The position numbers and the translations under genes are program-made. Positions 1-9,599 of a stretch of DNA of 64,000 bases are shown here, piece after piece. The stretch covers positions 46,381,001-46,445,000 of the forward strand of contig OX419758.1 of NCBI GenBank assembly GCA_948567375.1. The letters run 5' to 3'. This stretch comes from Lunularia cruciata (Eukaryota > Streptophyta > Marchantiopsida > Lunulariales > Lunulariaceae). Each line of letters opens with the position of its first letter. Position 1 is the first letter of the stretch. A model generated the notes under the pieces. The model was not told where the DNA came from and made no database searches. It worked only from the letters and a program-made list of their open reading frames with translations.

Positions 1-41
1 GAGAGGAAGAGCGATTGAAGAGTGACTGATTGGCGCAAGAC

Positions 42-48
42 TATAAAA
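42..48 (+). promoter_or_regulatory. Conserved TATA-like box of family C (C1)
   Basis: CTATAAAAT lies about 30 bp before the ATG at 76. The same box stands at the same place in C2 (36913-36920) and C3 (50889-50896, minus). Conservation in three copies suggests a promoter; transcription is not shown. Confidence 0.4.
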
Positions 49-113
49 TTACAAGTTGCACAAGAAGGAGGAGCAATGTCCAGTCGCTACCCGGTGCCAA
101 TTCAAAGTCGACC

Positions 114-792
114 TGTGAGCCGGCCTGTCTCTCACTCAGGATAAACCTCTGATGGCTATTATGGTAGCGCACCATGGACTAAGAAGGCAAGGAACTCCAA
201 CTCCATCATACTCCTCCAAGGCTAACACTCCAAGACTCAAGACATTGCTCACTAGAGAACTCAATGAGAGAGAGATAGTTGCAAATGAAAGGATGATGAG
301 TACCTCCTCACTCCTTGTTTATATACTTGTGAAATAGTTACGTACCAAAGTTACTAATTACCGTAGTAACTCAAGTTACTAGACTAAAAGTCAAGTAAAG
401 TCAAAAAGTAGAAAGGAATATCCATTCACATGGGCATATTCCCCTTATCTTGACCCAACCACTAAAGCAAGGATTCCTTCACATGGGCTATCCTTGGACT
501 AAAGAAGAATCCAAAACAAAAAGGCTTGCGGGCCCAAGAGTTCTCAACTCTTTCCCCAAAGCCAAACACCTAGGAATAATACCAAGTCAACACACTAAAA
601 TCCAAAATAGTGGTGCTCATCTTTTCTACTTCCTCTAAAGTAAGGTCCCATCTATCTTAGCTATGACTAACTTTAGCTAACCATGACTAATATAGAACCA
701 TCCTTTATCTCTATATAAATAATATCTCTTAAGTACTTGTAATACCAAGCTAAATATCACAATACCACACACATGCACAAATGGGTGTTACA
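114..792 (-). repeat. A1 LTR (3' LTR in element sense)
   Basis: A 679-bp direct copy of 7237-7915, differing at about two positions (G/A near 142 and T/C near 198). Ends are TG and CA. TATATAAATAATAT near 711-724 is AT-rich but reads antisense to the element, so I do not call it a promoter. Confidence 0.95.
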
Positions 793-801
793 TTTACCCC
801 C
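793..801 (-). other. A1 polypurine tract
   Basis: On the minus strand GGGGGTAAA directly abuts the 3' LTR, the expected place for the plus-strand primer. The same tract abuts the left LTR of A2 at 51916-51923. Confidence 0.8.
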
Positions 802-840
802 GGACTAAGTTTTCACTTTGTCCTCAAAGTGAAGGTCTCT

Positions 841-1953
841 CTACCTTCTATGGTACATCTTCAACTTATCATGGTTAATCCTATCAAAGTGTCTTCCTCC
901 CAACTCCTTGAGATCATAGGTGTAATTGCCCCACACCTTCTCTACTATGAAAGGTCCAAAGTACTTAGGCAAAAACTTCTTTTGCACTCTCTTGAATCGA
1001 ATGGAATCAAACAACATTACCCAATCACCTTCTTTGAAAGGCTCCACCTTCTTCTTGCCTTGCCTCTTGTCATAGCTCTCCTTTTGTTTCCTTTGGGCTT
1101 GCTCCACTCGAACCATAGCAACTGCTCTTGCCTCTTCCAACTCCATGAGTTGATCCTTCCTTGACTTCCCTGCATCACTTCCTTGTGCTTTCTTCAATCT
1201 CCTATGAATGCTTTGGAAGGTAGGAAGATCAAAGTGAATAGGTAAGGTAGACTCAATACCATACACCAATTGGAATGGAGAATATCCAGTGGAAGTCTTC
1301 ATGGTTGTCCTATACTCCCACAAAACTGCATGAATCCTCTTGTCCCAATGATGTTTAGCCCCCTCCATTTCTGCATCTTTGGCCAACATCATGCACAAGG
1401 TCTGATTGGTTCTCTCTGCCAAGCCATTGGAATTTGGCTTATAGGATGTAGTTACTCTATGTGTGATAGAGAAATGTCGTAGCATGGCTGTAGTAATGCT
1501 TCCTGTAAACTCTCCTCCTCTATCAGAAACCAACTCCAAAGGGCATCCAAACCTAGTGATAATGCGTTCATAAAGAAATCTACCCACTTCATCTTCATTC
1601 TTGTCCCTCAATGGTCTAGCCTCAACCCACTTGGTAAGGTAATCAGTAACTACCACAATGTACCGATTGTTCCTTGGGGTTCTATTGAGAGGTCCTACAA
1701 AATCAATTCCCCACTTCTCAAAAGGTCCTAGCAATGGAATTGATCTACGTGGTGGAGTGGATGTAGACTTTCTAGCAAAAGCTTGACAAACATGACAAGT
1801 TTTGCAATAATCAAGACAATCCTTGAAAATCCCTCTCCAATGGTAACCTGCATCTAGAATCTTGAAAGCAGTCACCTTTCCTGCAAAGTGTCCTCCACAT
1901 ACTAAACCTTCATGAAACTCCTTTATGAGTAGGATAGACTCTTCCTTACCCAC
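841..1953 (-). CDS. A1 integrase (C-terminal part of pol)
   Basis: Integrase of a Ty3/gypsy element, which inserts the cDNA into host DNA. Residues 14-56 form the HHCC zinc domain (H14, H22, C53, C56). The catalytic core has D84 in DFVGPL, D144 in SDRGGEF and E180 in GLAERTN, with the family spacing of 35 residues between the second D and the E. The C-terminal part has a GPF-type module and stops at KMYHRR without a chromodomain. This frame continues gag-pol directly: a single TGA upstream separates them, and copy A2 reads CAG there. The displayed start is a GTG and not a real initiator. The catalytic triad is intact. Confidence 0.93.
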   Translation of the reverse strand: MGKEESILLIKEFHEGLVCGGHFAGKVTAFKILDAGYHWRGIFKDCLDYCKTCHVCQAFARKSTSTPPRRSIPLLGPFEKWGIDFVGPLNRTPRNNRYIVVVTDYLTKWVEARPLRDKNEDEVGRFLYERIITRFGCPLELVSDRGGEFTGSITTAMLRHFSITHRVTTSYKPNSNGLAERTNQTLCMMLAKDAEMEGAKHHWDKRIHAVLWEYRTTMKTSTGYSPFQLVYGIESTLPIHFDLPTFQSIHRRLKKAQGSDAGKSRKDQLMELEEARAVAMVRVEQAQRKQKESYDKRQGKKKVEPFKEGDWVMLFDSIRFKRVQKKFLPKYFGPFIVEKVWGNYTYDLKELGGRHFDRINHDKLKMYHRR

Positions 1954-1959
1954 TGCTCT

Positions 1960-4900
1960 TCAAAGTAGACCATCTGCTCCTTGGTGAAAAAGAATATCCT
2001 CCACCATTGTGTAAGGTCTAGATCTTGCTGCAAGGGCCTTCCTCTCCCTAGCATGCATCCCTTCTGGATAGTTACCTCTTGTCACAAAATCCACAATCTC
2101 CTTGTACTCCATTGGAATCTCTTGAGTGACTGAGATTGTCATGAGCTCCTCATCCGGGAAGGAATCATCTACTGGCTCATCTCCATCATGATCATAGGCT
2201 CTAGATAACAAATCAGCATTTGCATGTTTCTTTCCTGGCCTATCCTCAATTGTGTAGTCATACTCAGACAAGAGTATCATCCACCTTGCTAGTCTCCCTT
2301 CAACATTAGGCTTGTTGAAGATGTACTTCAAAGCCTTGTGATCCGTGACAATTGTGGCTTTCCCTCCAATCAAGTAGTGTCTAAACTTCTTGAGACCAAA
2401 GATCACTGCCAACCCTTCTCTCTCTGTGACAAAGTAGTTCTTCTCTGCTGAAACCATCTGCCTACTAGCATAAGCTATTGGATGATCATGCCCATCTTGG
2501 TCTAATTGACTAAGAGTGCATCCTATAGCTACATTAGAAGCATCAGTGTAGAGGATGAAAGGCTTACTCCAATCAGGTTTAGCAAGAATTGGAGCTACAA
2601 CAAGGGATTGCTTGAGCTCCTCAAAAGCTTTGAGAGCCTCCTTGTCTTCCAAAATCACCATGTAATCTACACCCTTCTTCATGTAGATGGTCAATGCATA
2701 AGCCTTGTTGGAAAATGAGAAGATGAACCTCCTATAGTACCCAACCATTCCCAAGAATTGGCGTAACTTTGTCAAGCTTGAAGGGAATGGAAGGTCTGAG
2801 ATTTTCCTCACCTTCTCAGGATCAACTGCTATTCCATCCTTGGAGATGATGTGCCCCAAAAGTAGACCTTCTTCACATCCAAAAATGCACTTCTCTGGGT
2901 TGAGTGATGCATTTGCCTCATCCAAGCGTTGCAAGACTTTGATTAGGTGCTCAAAGTGCTCCTCCTTGCTCCCATAGACACAAAAGTCATCAATGAAATC
3001 TCTCACAAATTTCCCAATGAAAGGTTCAAATACCTTGTTCATGAACCGTTGGAATGTGGCTGGAGCATTGCAAAGCCCAAAAGGCATGACCTTGAAAGCG
3101 TAAGTTCCCCAAGGTGTGGTGAATGTGGTGAGTTGTTGATGCTCTGGTGCAATCTTTATTTGGTTATATCCACTATAACCATCTCCAAAACTGTACCTCT
3201 CATGACCTGCAACCTCCTCCAAGATCTCATCAATGAATGGCAATGGGTAGTAGTCCTTCTTGGTAACAGCATTAAGCTTCTTGTAATCCACACATACCCG
3301 AAGCTTGCCATTCTTTTTCTTCACAATGACAATTGGAGACACCCATTCTGAATTCTCCACCTCAAAGATAAATCCAGCCTCCTTGAGCTTATCAATCTCC
3401 TCCTTCACAACCAAAGATATTGGTGGGCTAATGCGACGTTGCTTTTGGCGGATTGGTCTTGCATGTGACTCCACCTCTATCTTGTGCTCCTCCAAGGTGA
3501 CTTCCTTCAAATCCTTGTAACTAAAAGCAAACACATGGATGAACTTGCAGAAAATCTCCTCAAATCTCACCTTCTCCTCCTTGGTAACATTTGGGCCATA
3601 CTTGAGGGTAGATAACCTTCTCTCTACCTCCTCAAGTGTCAATGGTGATTTATCTGGGTCCTTCAAAACCTCTGGCTTAGGTGCAAAATCCATAGCACAC
3701 AAGGGATACACATCTGAATCAGATTCAGATTCATCTTCCTCCGTGGAAGTCTCCTCTTCCATGCTTGTGTCCACACCTGAAGCTCCTTCTTCAGAATCTG
3801 ATTCCCAATAATTAGAAGATGGGGTATCTGAATGTGAAGTGTTGGTGGTGTTAGTCACAGGGACAGTGACTCTATGGTTTGATGGCCCAATCCTCAAGTA
3901 CCCTTTGTGCCATCGATCAGTTGTGCGTGCTGCTCTCAACCATGGCCTCCCAAGAAGTAAGTCATAGCTTGAATCCTTCAAGACTTGGAAAGTCATGAGA
4001 TTTTGAACTCCCATAACTGAAACTACCACCTTATCCATCACCCCTACTGGTCGAACTTGTTGCTTGTTTGCCATGCTCACCACAAATGTTGAAGGTCTTG
4101 AGGGTATCATACCCAACTTCTTCATCAACCTTTCTGACATGGCATTCACTGCTGATCCTCCATCAACCAATGCATCCTTGATGTTGTGACCATTCACTCT
4201 CACATCAATCTTGGAGGCATATTCACAAGCCTCCCATGGTGCTGGCTTGGCATCCACCACCCCCATTGATACTGGAACTTTTGCCTTCTTCTTCTTTTTG
4301 CTCCTTGTAGAACTCAAACCACCTCTAAGCTCCTTTCTCAAGGTAGGGTTCAAAGCAATTAATTGGCCCACTGTGATGTTAGCCTTGTGACTACCAACAT
4401 CCTCCAACACATTGTAGTTCCATTGTTGCTTTGAGATCAAGAAGTCCTCCATCCCCAACTTCTTCCTTGGAGTCTTTGTTGTTGATGGTGTTGAGGTGCG
4501 AGTGCTCCTAGTAGACATAGGAGTATCCTTGCTTGAAGTAAATCCTTGAGAAGAGTGAACATCCTCTGCAAAACGAGCTCTCTTCTTCTCTTGTGCCAAA
4601 AGCTCCAAATTAAGACCCTTGGAGTTTGAGCACTCTCCCTTCTCATACTTGCTCTCAACCACATCTATGGATGCTATCCCCTTACCTTTGTTGGGATTAG
4701 GAGCCACTTGGGTTTCACTACCTCCCTCTTTCCCTCTATTGGCTCCCTCATAACCCCTTCCTCCATGGTAAGTGGAATTTGGGCAATTCCTTTGGATATG
4801 GCCTCTTCCTCCACAACCAAAACAATTTCTATCATTGAAATTGTTGGCTGGTTGGCCTCCTCTATATGGATAGTTTCCATAACTCCTAGGTCCTCTCCCT

Positions 4901-5667
4901 ACATTCTGATCCACCTCTCTCTTCTCCCATAGTTGCACCACATTGATCTTGAGATCCGCAAGTTGTTCTGTGATGGTTTGGAGTGGATCTTTTGGTGGAG
5001 GTGCAAGAATTGGAGCAACTACTACTTGTGGTGCAACCCTTGTCACCAAAGTATCAGAAGTTCCACCATACTTGTAGCCTTGAGGAGGATGCACAACCTC
5101 CTTCACCACCAAATCACTCTCATCCCCTTCCAAACTCTCCTCCATACGAATTGCGATCTTGATAGCTTCAACCTTGGAAGAAGGTTTCTCATATCTCACC
5201 TTGCTTCTAATTTGTGGTCTCAATCCTCCCACAAAATTCTTGGTGAGCATGGCCCCTATGCCAATCATTGTAGTCTCCACATCATCCCCACCCTTCCTCA
5301 ATACTATGCGAAATCTGGACTCCAACTTTTCCACTCTTTCCACATAGACCCTCACTTTCTCTCCATCTCCTTGCTTGAGAAATGTAACCTCACTCATCAA
5401 TCTCTCATAACTCTCATCAGGAAGAAAGTTCTCAATGAGTGCTGAAGTCAAAGTCTCCCAAGACTCCTCTTCCCCCTCTCTCCTCTCTCTCTTTTGGTAT
5501 TCTGACTCATACCATGTAAGTGCTGCATCCTCAAAGAAATCTGGTAATAATGAGGCCCACTCATTCTTCCTCCTCTCATTGTTTCCTATGCAAGCTCTCT
5601 TGAAGTCTCTCACAAAGGCCTCCACATCTTCTCCATCCTTGCCAAAGAAAACCGGAAGTTTCCTCAT
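1960..5667 (-). CDS. A1 Gag-protease-RT-RNase H polyprotein
   Basis: 1235 codons open without interruption. Residues about 1-200 are a retrotransposon Gag core. A CCHC zinc knuckle (CFGCGGRGHIQRNC) lies near 279-292. A retropepsin-like segment has VDGGSAVN near 500 and LLLGRPWL further on; the DGG replaces the usual DTG/DSG. After an acidic spacer come RT, with the FIDD active site near 890, and RNase H, with LYTDAS near 1040. The frame ends at a TGA and resumes as integrase, so the mature polyprotein would need readthrough or a copy without the stop. The ATG chosen (MRKLPVFF) is conserved as MGKLPVFF in A2 and A3. No separate gag stop exists; Gag and Pol are one frame. Confidence 0.94.
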   Translation of the reverse strand: MRKLPVFFGKDGEDVEAFVRDFKRACIGNNERRKNEWASLLPDFFEDAALTWYESEYQKRERREGEEESWETLTSALIENFLPDESYERLMSEVTFLKQGDGEKVRVYVERVEKLESRFRIVLRKGGDDVETTMIGIGAMLTKNFVGGLRPQIRSKVRYEKPSSKVEAIKIAIRMEESLEGDESDLVVKEVVHPPQGYKYGGTSDTLVTRVAPQVVVAPILAPPPKDPLQTITEQLADLKINVVQLWEKREVDQNVGRGPRSYGNYPYRGGQPANNFNDRNCFGCGGRGHIQRNCPNSTYHGGRGYEGANRGKEGGSETQVAPNPNKGKGIASIDVVESKYEKGECSNSKGLNLELLAQEKKRARFAEDVHSSQGFTSSKDTPMSTRSTRTSTPSTTKTPRKKLGMEDFLISKQQWNYNVLEDVGSHKANITVGQLIALNPTLRKELRGGLSSTRSKKKKKAKVPVSMGVVDAKPAPWEACEYASKIDVRVNGHNIKDALVDGGSAVNAMSERLMKKLGMIPSRPSTFVVSMANKQQVRPVGVMDKVVVSVMGVQNLMTFQVLKDSSYDLLLGRPWLRAARTTDRWHKGYLRIGPSNHRVTVPVTNTTNTSHSDTPSSNYWESDSEEGASGVDTSMEEETSTEEDESESDSDVYPLCAMDFAPKPEVLKDPDKSPLTLEEVERRLSTLKYGPNVTKEEKVRFEEIFCKFIHVFAFSYKDLKEVTLEEHKIEVESHARPIRQKQRRISPPISLVVKEEIDKLKEAGFIFEVENSEWVSPIVIVKKKNGKLRVCVDYKKLNAVTKKDYYPLPFIDEILEEVAGHERYSFGDGYSGYNQIKIAPEHQQLTTFTTPWGTYAFKVMPFGLCNAPATFQRFMNKVFEPFIGKFVRDFIDDFCVYGSKEEHFEHLIKVLQRLDEANASLNPEKCIFGCEEGLLLGHIISKDGIAVDPEKVRKISDLPFPSSLTKLRQFLGMVGYYRRFIFSFSNKAYALTIYMKKGVDYMVILEDKEALKAFEELKQSLVVAPILAKPDWSKPFILYTDASNVAIGCTLSQLDQDGHDHPIAYASRQMVSAEKNYFVTEREGLAVIFGLKKFRHYLIGGKATIVTDHKALKYIFNKPNVEGRLARWMILLSEYDYTIEDRPGKKHANADLLSRAYDHDGDEPVDDSFPDEELMTISVTQEIPMEYKEIVDFVTRGNYPEGMHARERKALAARSRPYTMVEDILFHQGADGLL

Positions 5668-5902
5668 CTTAACCCCTCACTATCTTTCTTTTCTCTTAAT
5701 TTTTTTTTTCTCTTTTCTTTTCTCTCACTCTATTACTAATAGAGTATATACATGACTAACACCATCTGAGAATAATCCACTCTAGGGAACACAAAAGGTT
5801 CAGGTTGCTCCAAGATTTCTATAGCAACATCAAATCCTAGAGTGCATATTAATCTAACTCTCATGGATAGTTTATCCATAAGTTGAAAGATTATCTCCAT
5901 CA

Positions 5903-6400
5903 CTAATCTTGAGAACTAGCTGATGAAGGTGGTAGTATTTCTGTAGCTGTACTAAGACTCTCTCCAAGATCCTTCACCAAAGTTTCCAAAAGTGCTTTTA
6001 CTCCACTACACTCATGTCCTTTTGGAAGTCCTTCAACTCCACAAACCTCACACAACTCCTTGGTCTTAGATCTTCTCCCTCCCAATCTTGGTGAAGAAGG
6101 TCCAACATGCAAACCCAAGTCAAGTAAGCCTCTCCTTTCCCTCAATCTCTTGCTCTCAAAGGTTAATGGACATGAACTTGCCTTATGTCCCTTCTTTCCA
6201 CATAGAAAGCACTTAGACTCACTCTTTCCTCCAAGTGGTGTAGGTTTTTGGATCCTCTCAACACTCTCTTCAAATTCTATTGTAAACTCTCTTTTCCTCA
6301 AATCCACCCCTACAATCACCTCAAACCCTTGGGGAACCTTGCATAATCTCAATTTCCACTCTTGATGACCCTCCATGTTCCCAAAGATGAATCTAAACAC
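5903..6400 (-). CDS. A-family leader ORF with two Cys/His motifs (ORF0)
   Basis: An ORF between the 5' LTR and gag, kept in A2 (56309-56758) and, decayed, in A3 (44510-44961). Numbering from the first M, residues 64-77 are a CCHC knuckle (C64, C67, H72, C77), and residues 117-131 hold a second cluster (CX2CX8HXC: C117, C120, H129, C131). The C-terminus is Ser-rich (PPSSASSQD). Gag already has its own knuckle, so this is an additional nucleic-acid-binding candidate. The real N-terminus may come from an upstream exon at 7052-7195: GAG at 7052 followed by GTGATT, and ATGGAG before GGTCAT at 6370, would splice in frame to about 203 residues. Function unknown. Confidence 0.7.
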   Translation of the reverse strand: MFRFIFGNMEGHQEWKLRLCKVPQGFEVIVGVDLRKREFTIEFEESVERIQKPTPLGGKSESKCFLCGKKGHKASSCPLTFESKRLRERRGLLDLGLHVGPSSPRLGGRRSKTKELCEVCGVEGLPKGHECSGVKALLETLVKDLGESLSTATEILPPSSASSQD

Positions 6401-7051
6401 TCAAACATGCTTTTTGTTGATCTCAAACTTCTCATGCATGAGATCTCCACTCTGCAGAATTGACCCTTCCTCACAATGTCACTCAAATCTCCCAACGAAT
6501 ATGTCACAGTCCTCTGAAATTTTCCACACCTGATCACAACTCTAGGGCGTCCCTCCCTGCAAAATTTTAGATCTTTTCATTGAGCCATTTGGCCTAGACA
6601 CCTTTCTATTCAGCACCCATATTTCAGATTTGGTCTGAAAACCTTCCCCCTCACTTCAAAAACTCATAACGCACTGCGCAAAAATGATCTCTCTCTAATT
6701 TTTGTGGCACCAGGTAGGATACAATGCACTGAATTTTCTTGGAAATTATCAGGACAATTCACTAAAAATTGAAGAAATGGCAGACTCTGTACAATTTTCC
6801 AGAGAGCATGCAGTTGCGGGAGCACTTTACCCTATCAACTTTCAAAAATTCTAGCCCAGTGCGCATAGAAGCTCTCTCAATAATTTCAAGTGTGCTAACT
6901 GAAAGATAACCCAAGCTATCATGTGTAGAAATCTCAAGTCCAGATCTCAAACTTGAGATTTTGCCCAAAATCACCTTAATCCCCAAAATCTGCAATCCAC
7001 CTCACACAATCTCTCCAATTCCTCTCATGTGTACAAGATGTACAAAATCAC
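6401..7051 (-). other. A1 leader, non-coding or intron
   Basis: No conserved reading frame. Homologous sequence is present in A2 (about 56770-57470) and A3 (about 43860-44490). It is either 5' leader or the intron proposed above. Confidence 0.5.
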
Positions 7052-7195
7052 CTCAAAGACATCATAATGAACTACAGGGTATACAAATGGATCTTGGTTC
7101 TCTAACATAAGTTCAGCCCTCTCCTCTCCTAATGTTCTCTCCAAGTGAGCTCTCATAGCCTCCTTCTGCCTAATGTAGAATTGGACGCGGAACAT
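7052..7195 (-). CDS. Possible first exon of A1 ORF0
   Basis: Forty-eight codons starting MFRVQFYIRQKEAM just inside the primer site and ending VHYDVFE before a GT. Unspliced, the frame stops a few codons later. The coding sequence and GTGATTTT after it are conserved in A2 and A3, while the 680 bp between this exon and ORF0 hold no ORF. The acceptor region lacks a clear pyrimidine tract, so splicing is a hypothesis. It could also be a short upstream ORF. Confidence 0.4.
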
Positions 7196-7214
7196 TATCT
7201 TGCCTTCTAGAGAG

Positions 7215-7232
7215 GTCCCGGCAACGGAACCA
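7215..7232 (-). other. A1 primer binding site for tRNA-Glu
   Basis: The plus strand GTCCCGGCAACGGAACCA equals the 3' end of plant tRNA-Glu including CCA as I remember that tRNA, so the minus strand gives an 18-nt complementary primer site. It lies 4 nt inside the LTR. Confidence 0.85.
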
Positions 7233-7236
7233 AAAA

Positions 7237-7915
7237 TGTGAGCCGGCCTGTCTCTCACTCAAGATAAACCTCTGATGGCTATTATGGTAGCGCACCATGG
7301 ACTAAGAAGGCAAGGAACCCCAACTCCATCATACTCCTCCAAGGCTAACACTCCAAGACTCAAGACATTGCTCACTAGAGAACTCAATGAGAGAGAGATA
7401 GTTGCAAATGAAAGGATGATGAGTACCTCCTCACTCCTTGTTTATATACTTGTGAAATAGTTACGTACCAAAGTTACTAATTACCGTAGTAACTCAAGTT
7501 ACTAGACTAAAAGTCAAGTAAAGTCAAAAAGTAGAAAGGAATATCCATTCACATGGGCATATTCCCCTTATCTTGACCCAACCACTAAAGCAAGGATTCC
7601 TTCACATGGGCTATCCTTGGACTAAAGAAGAATCCAAAACAAAAAGGCTTGCGGGCCCAAGAGTTCTCAACTCTTTCCCCAAAGCCAAACACCTAGGAAT
7701 AATACCAAGTCAACACACTAAAATCCAAAATAGTGGTGCTCATCTTTTCTACTTCCTCTAAAGTAAGGTCCCATCTATCTTAGCTATGACTAACTTTAGC
7801 TAACCATGACTAATATAGAACCATCCTTTATCTCTATATAAATAATATCTCTTAAGTACTTGTAATACCAAGCTAAATATCACAATACCACACACATGCA
7901 CAAATGGGTGTTACA
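7237..7915 (-). repeat. A1 LTR (5' LTR in element sense)
   Basis: A 679-bp LTR, TGTGAG to TTACA, nearly identical to 114-792. It is followed by GACC, the repeated target site. Confidence 0.95.
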
Positions 7916-8340
7916 GACCCAAAGTAATGCAAATTGCAAATCCGCAGGAAGAGGAGTGGGTTAGGATTTCAAGGACGATCTTCCACAAGAGAAAAGTGAG
8001 GAAGCACACGATGACACCAAAAGTGAGCAAGCAGAGTGCGGTGAGAGGGCTTGCAATTCATAGATTAGAAGTAATAGCATGGATCAAAGTCTTGACGCAA
8101 CTTCATATCACATTCCTGGCCTGGAACTAGAACTTAAGTTTTCCAAGTTTCATGGTAGAAATTGCAACAAATGATTGTAAAGATGGGCCAAAACATGAGG
8201 AGAAGAGAGGGAATCCCGCTCAATGGACGGAGGGGGATTGGAGAGTAGTGTTGGGAAAGGAAGCCGGAGAGGTAGGAGGTACCACCTTCTATCGGATGTG
8301 TAATGCTTCAGAAGAGACTGCTAAAGTAAGGAAGTCGTTC
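7916..8340 (+). pseudogene. C1 coiled-coil ORF, N-terminal remnant
   Basis: Continues 76-113, where an ATG opens MSSRYPVPIQS as in C2 and C3. It aligns with C2 37020-37400, including the conserved ITFLAW segment near 8110, and is followed by a diverged stretch where element E begins. Stops and frame changes are present. The protein is described under the C2 copy. The right limit is approximate because the E boundary is blurred. Confidence 0.6.
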
Positions 8341-8366
8341 AATAGTTTAATTGGGGTTGTAGGATT

Positions 8367-8651
8367 TTGGTTGATTATGGAAGTTCAGAGAATTGCATGT
8401 CTATGCAAGTAGCAAAGGAATTGGGTATTCCTATCAAGCCAGTGATTGGAAGTAGTTTGATGATGGCAGATGGTAGAAAGGGTTCTACATTCTGCACCTC
8501 GCATCTTGTTACCTTCAAGATTGGGAAGGAGTATTTGGAGTGTATGAGGTTTGTAGTGGCACCTCTACACTATGATATCATTCTGGGTCTACCTTGGCTT
8601 GAATGTCATACGGTTCAATTCAATTGGACCCGATGCCAAATTCAAGTATAG
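8367..8651 (+). pseudogene. E retropepsin-like protease
   Basis: The fold is recognisable from VDYGSSENCMS (active-site region; usual DSGAT/DTG, here DYGSS), through AKELGIPI and a middle strand region, to the second conserved motif DIILGLPWL. About 95 residues, typical for retropepsin domains. The active-site Ser/Thr-Gly is altered to Tyr-Gly, so it is probably inactive. It is followed by a frame change before the repeat-bearing linker. Confidence 0.75.
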
Positions 8652-8717
8652 CACCAAGGTAGGAATTTCTGATTAGGTTGTCTGGCACCTCTGAGTAGGA
8701 CACCTAAGAATAGTCAG

Positions 8718-8897
8718 TCCCAAGATGGGAATTTTGTTGAGAAGGTAGCCATAGAGCAAACCTTGAAGGAAGTGGAGTCCCAAGATGGGAAGTTTGCCAA
8801 GAAGGCAACCATGGAGCAAGCTTGGAAGAGAGATGAGTCCCTAGAAGGAAAGTTTGTTAGTAAAGCAGCCATAGAGCAAGCTTTAGAGAAAGACAAG
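8718..8897 (+). repeat. Three in-frame 60-bp tandem repeats in the E protease-RT linker
   Basis: Units at 8718-8777, 8778-8837 and 8838-8897 each encode 20 residues: the second is SQDGKFAKKATMEQAWKRDE and the third SLEGKFVSKAAIEQALEKDK. The period is exact and in frame with RT. Confidence 0.85.
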
Positions 8898-9599
8898 TCT
8901 GTATTTGCGGTGTGGATCAAGCCGATTGCACAAGACCAATCTATGGAGGACCGAGAGCCTCATCAAGGAATGGTTGATCGGATAGTTAAGGAGTTTGCGG
9001 ATGTGTTTTTGGATGATCTGCCAAAGGGATTACCCTCCGATCAAGGTATGCCCTTCAAGATCAAGTTATTGCCAGGGAGTACTCCGATAAGTAGACCGAT
9101 CTATTGGCTCTCACCACAGGAGTTGGAGGAGTTGCGAACAACACTTACAAAGTTGTTGGAGAAGAACTTCATACGACATAGTACTTCTACTTGGGGAGCA
9201 CCGGTACTATTTGTTCCAAAGAAGGATGGAGGACTTTATTTCTGTATTGATTATTGTGGGCTCAATAAGCAAATAGTGAAGAATGCATATCCCTTGCCTC
9301 GGATCAATGACTTGCTTGATCAACTAAGTGGAGCACGCTTCTTTTCCAAGTTGGATCTTTGCAGTTGCTATTGGCAAATTTTTATGGAGAGAGGAGATGT
9401 GCAAAAGACTACCTTTTGTACAAGGTATGGGCATTTTGAGTGGAGAGTTCTACCTTTTAGACTCACTAATGCTCCTGCAATCTTCATGGATCAGATGCTT
9501 TGGGTGTTGGATGGACTATTGGATCGGTCCGTGGCGGTGTTCTTGGATGATATCTTAATCTATAGCAAGATAGAGGCAGAATACATGAATCATGTGTGA
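8763..9599 (+). pseudogene. E reverse transcriptase
   Basis: 278 codons spanning the palm and fingers: VDRIVKEFADVF near residue 70, GAPVLFVPKKDGG, FSKLDLCSCYWQI and the active site VFLDDILIYSK near the end. This matches Ty3/gypsy RT of the chromovirus type. The frame stops at 9597-9599 and the thumb continues in other frames. Aspartates of the active site are intact. It copies element RNA into cDNA when functional; here the pol frame is broken. Confidence 0.85.

Larger units (their letters stand above)
114..7915 (-). mobile_element. A1: near-intact non-chromodomain Ty3/gypsy retrotransposon
   Basis: A complete 7.8-kb element on the minus strand inserted in C1. Two 679-bp LTRs (TGTGAG...GTTACA) bound it, with a 4-bp target duplication GACC at 110-113 and 7916-7919. 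In element order it has the 5' LTR, a tRNA-Glu primer site, a leader with an extra zinc-knuckle ORF, gag-protease-RT-RNase H, one in-frame TGA, integrase, polypurine tract and 3' LTR. The LTRs differ at about two sites by eye, so the insertion is recent. There is no chromodomain after integrase. The protease DGG and RT FIDD signatures recall the Athila/Tat side of Ty3/gypsy; exact clade placement needs a tree. Confidence 0.95.

Noticed and set aside
2947-3351. Plus-strand ORFs across A1 pol (for example 2947-3351, 4933-5445)
   Set aside because: They are antisense shadows of the conserved gag-pol frame, and their products show no domain.
7215-7232. Possible tRNA-Glu gene fragment
   Set aside because: Only the 18-nt 3' end including CCA is present, and it sits at the LTR edge of a retroelement. 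It is a primer site, since plant tRNA genes do not encode CCA.
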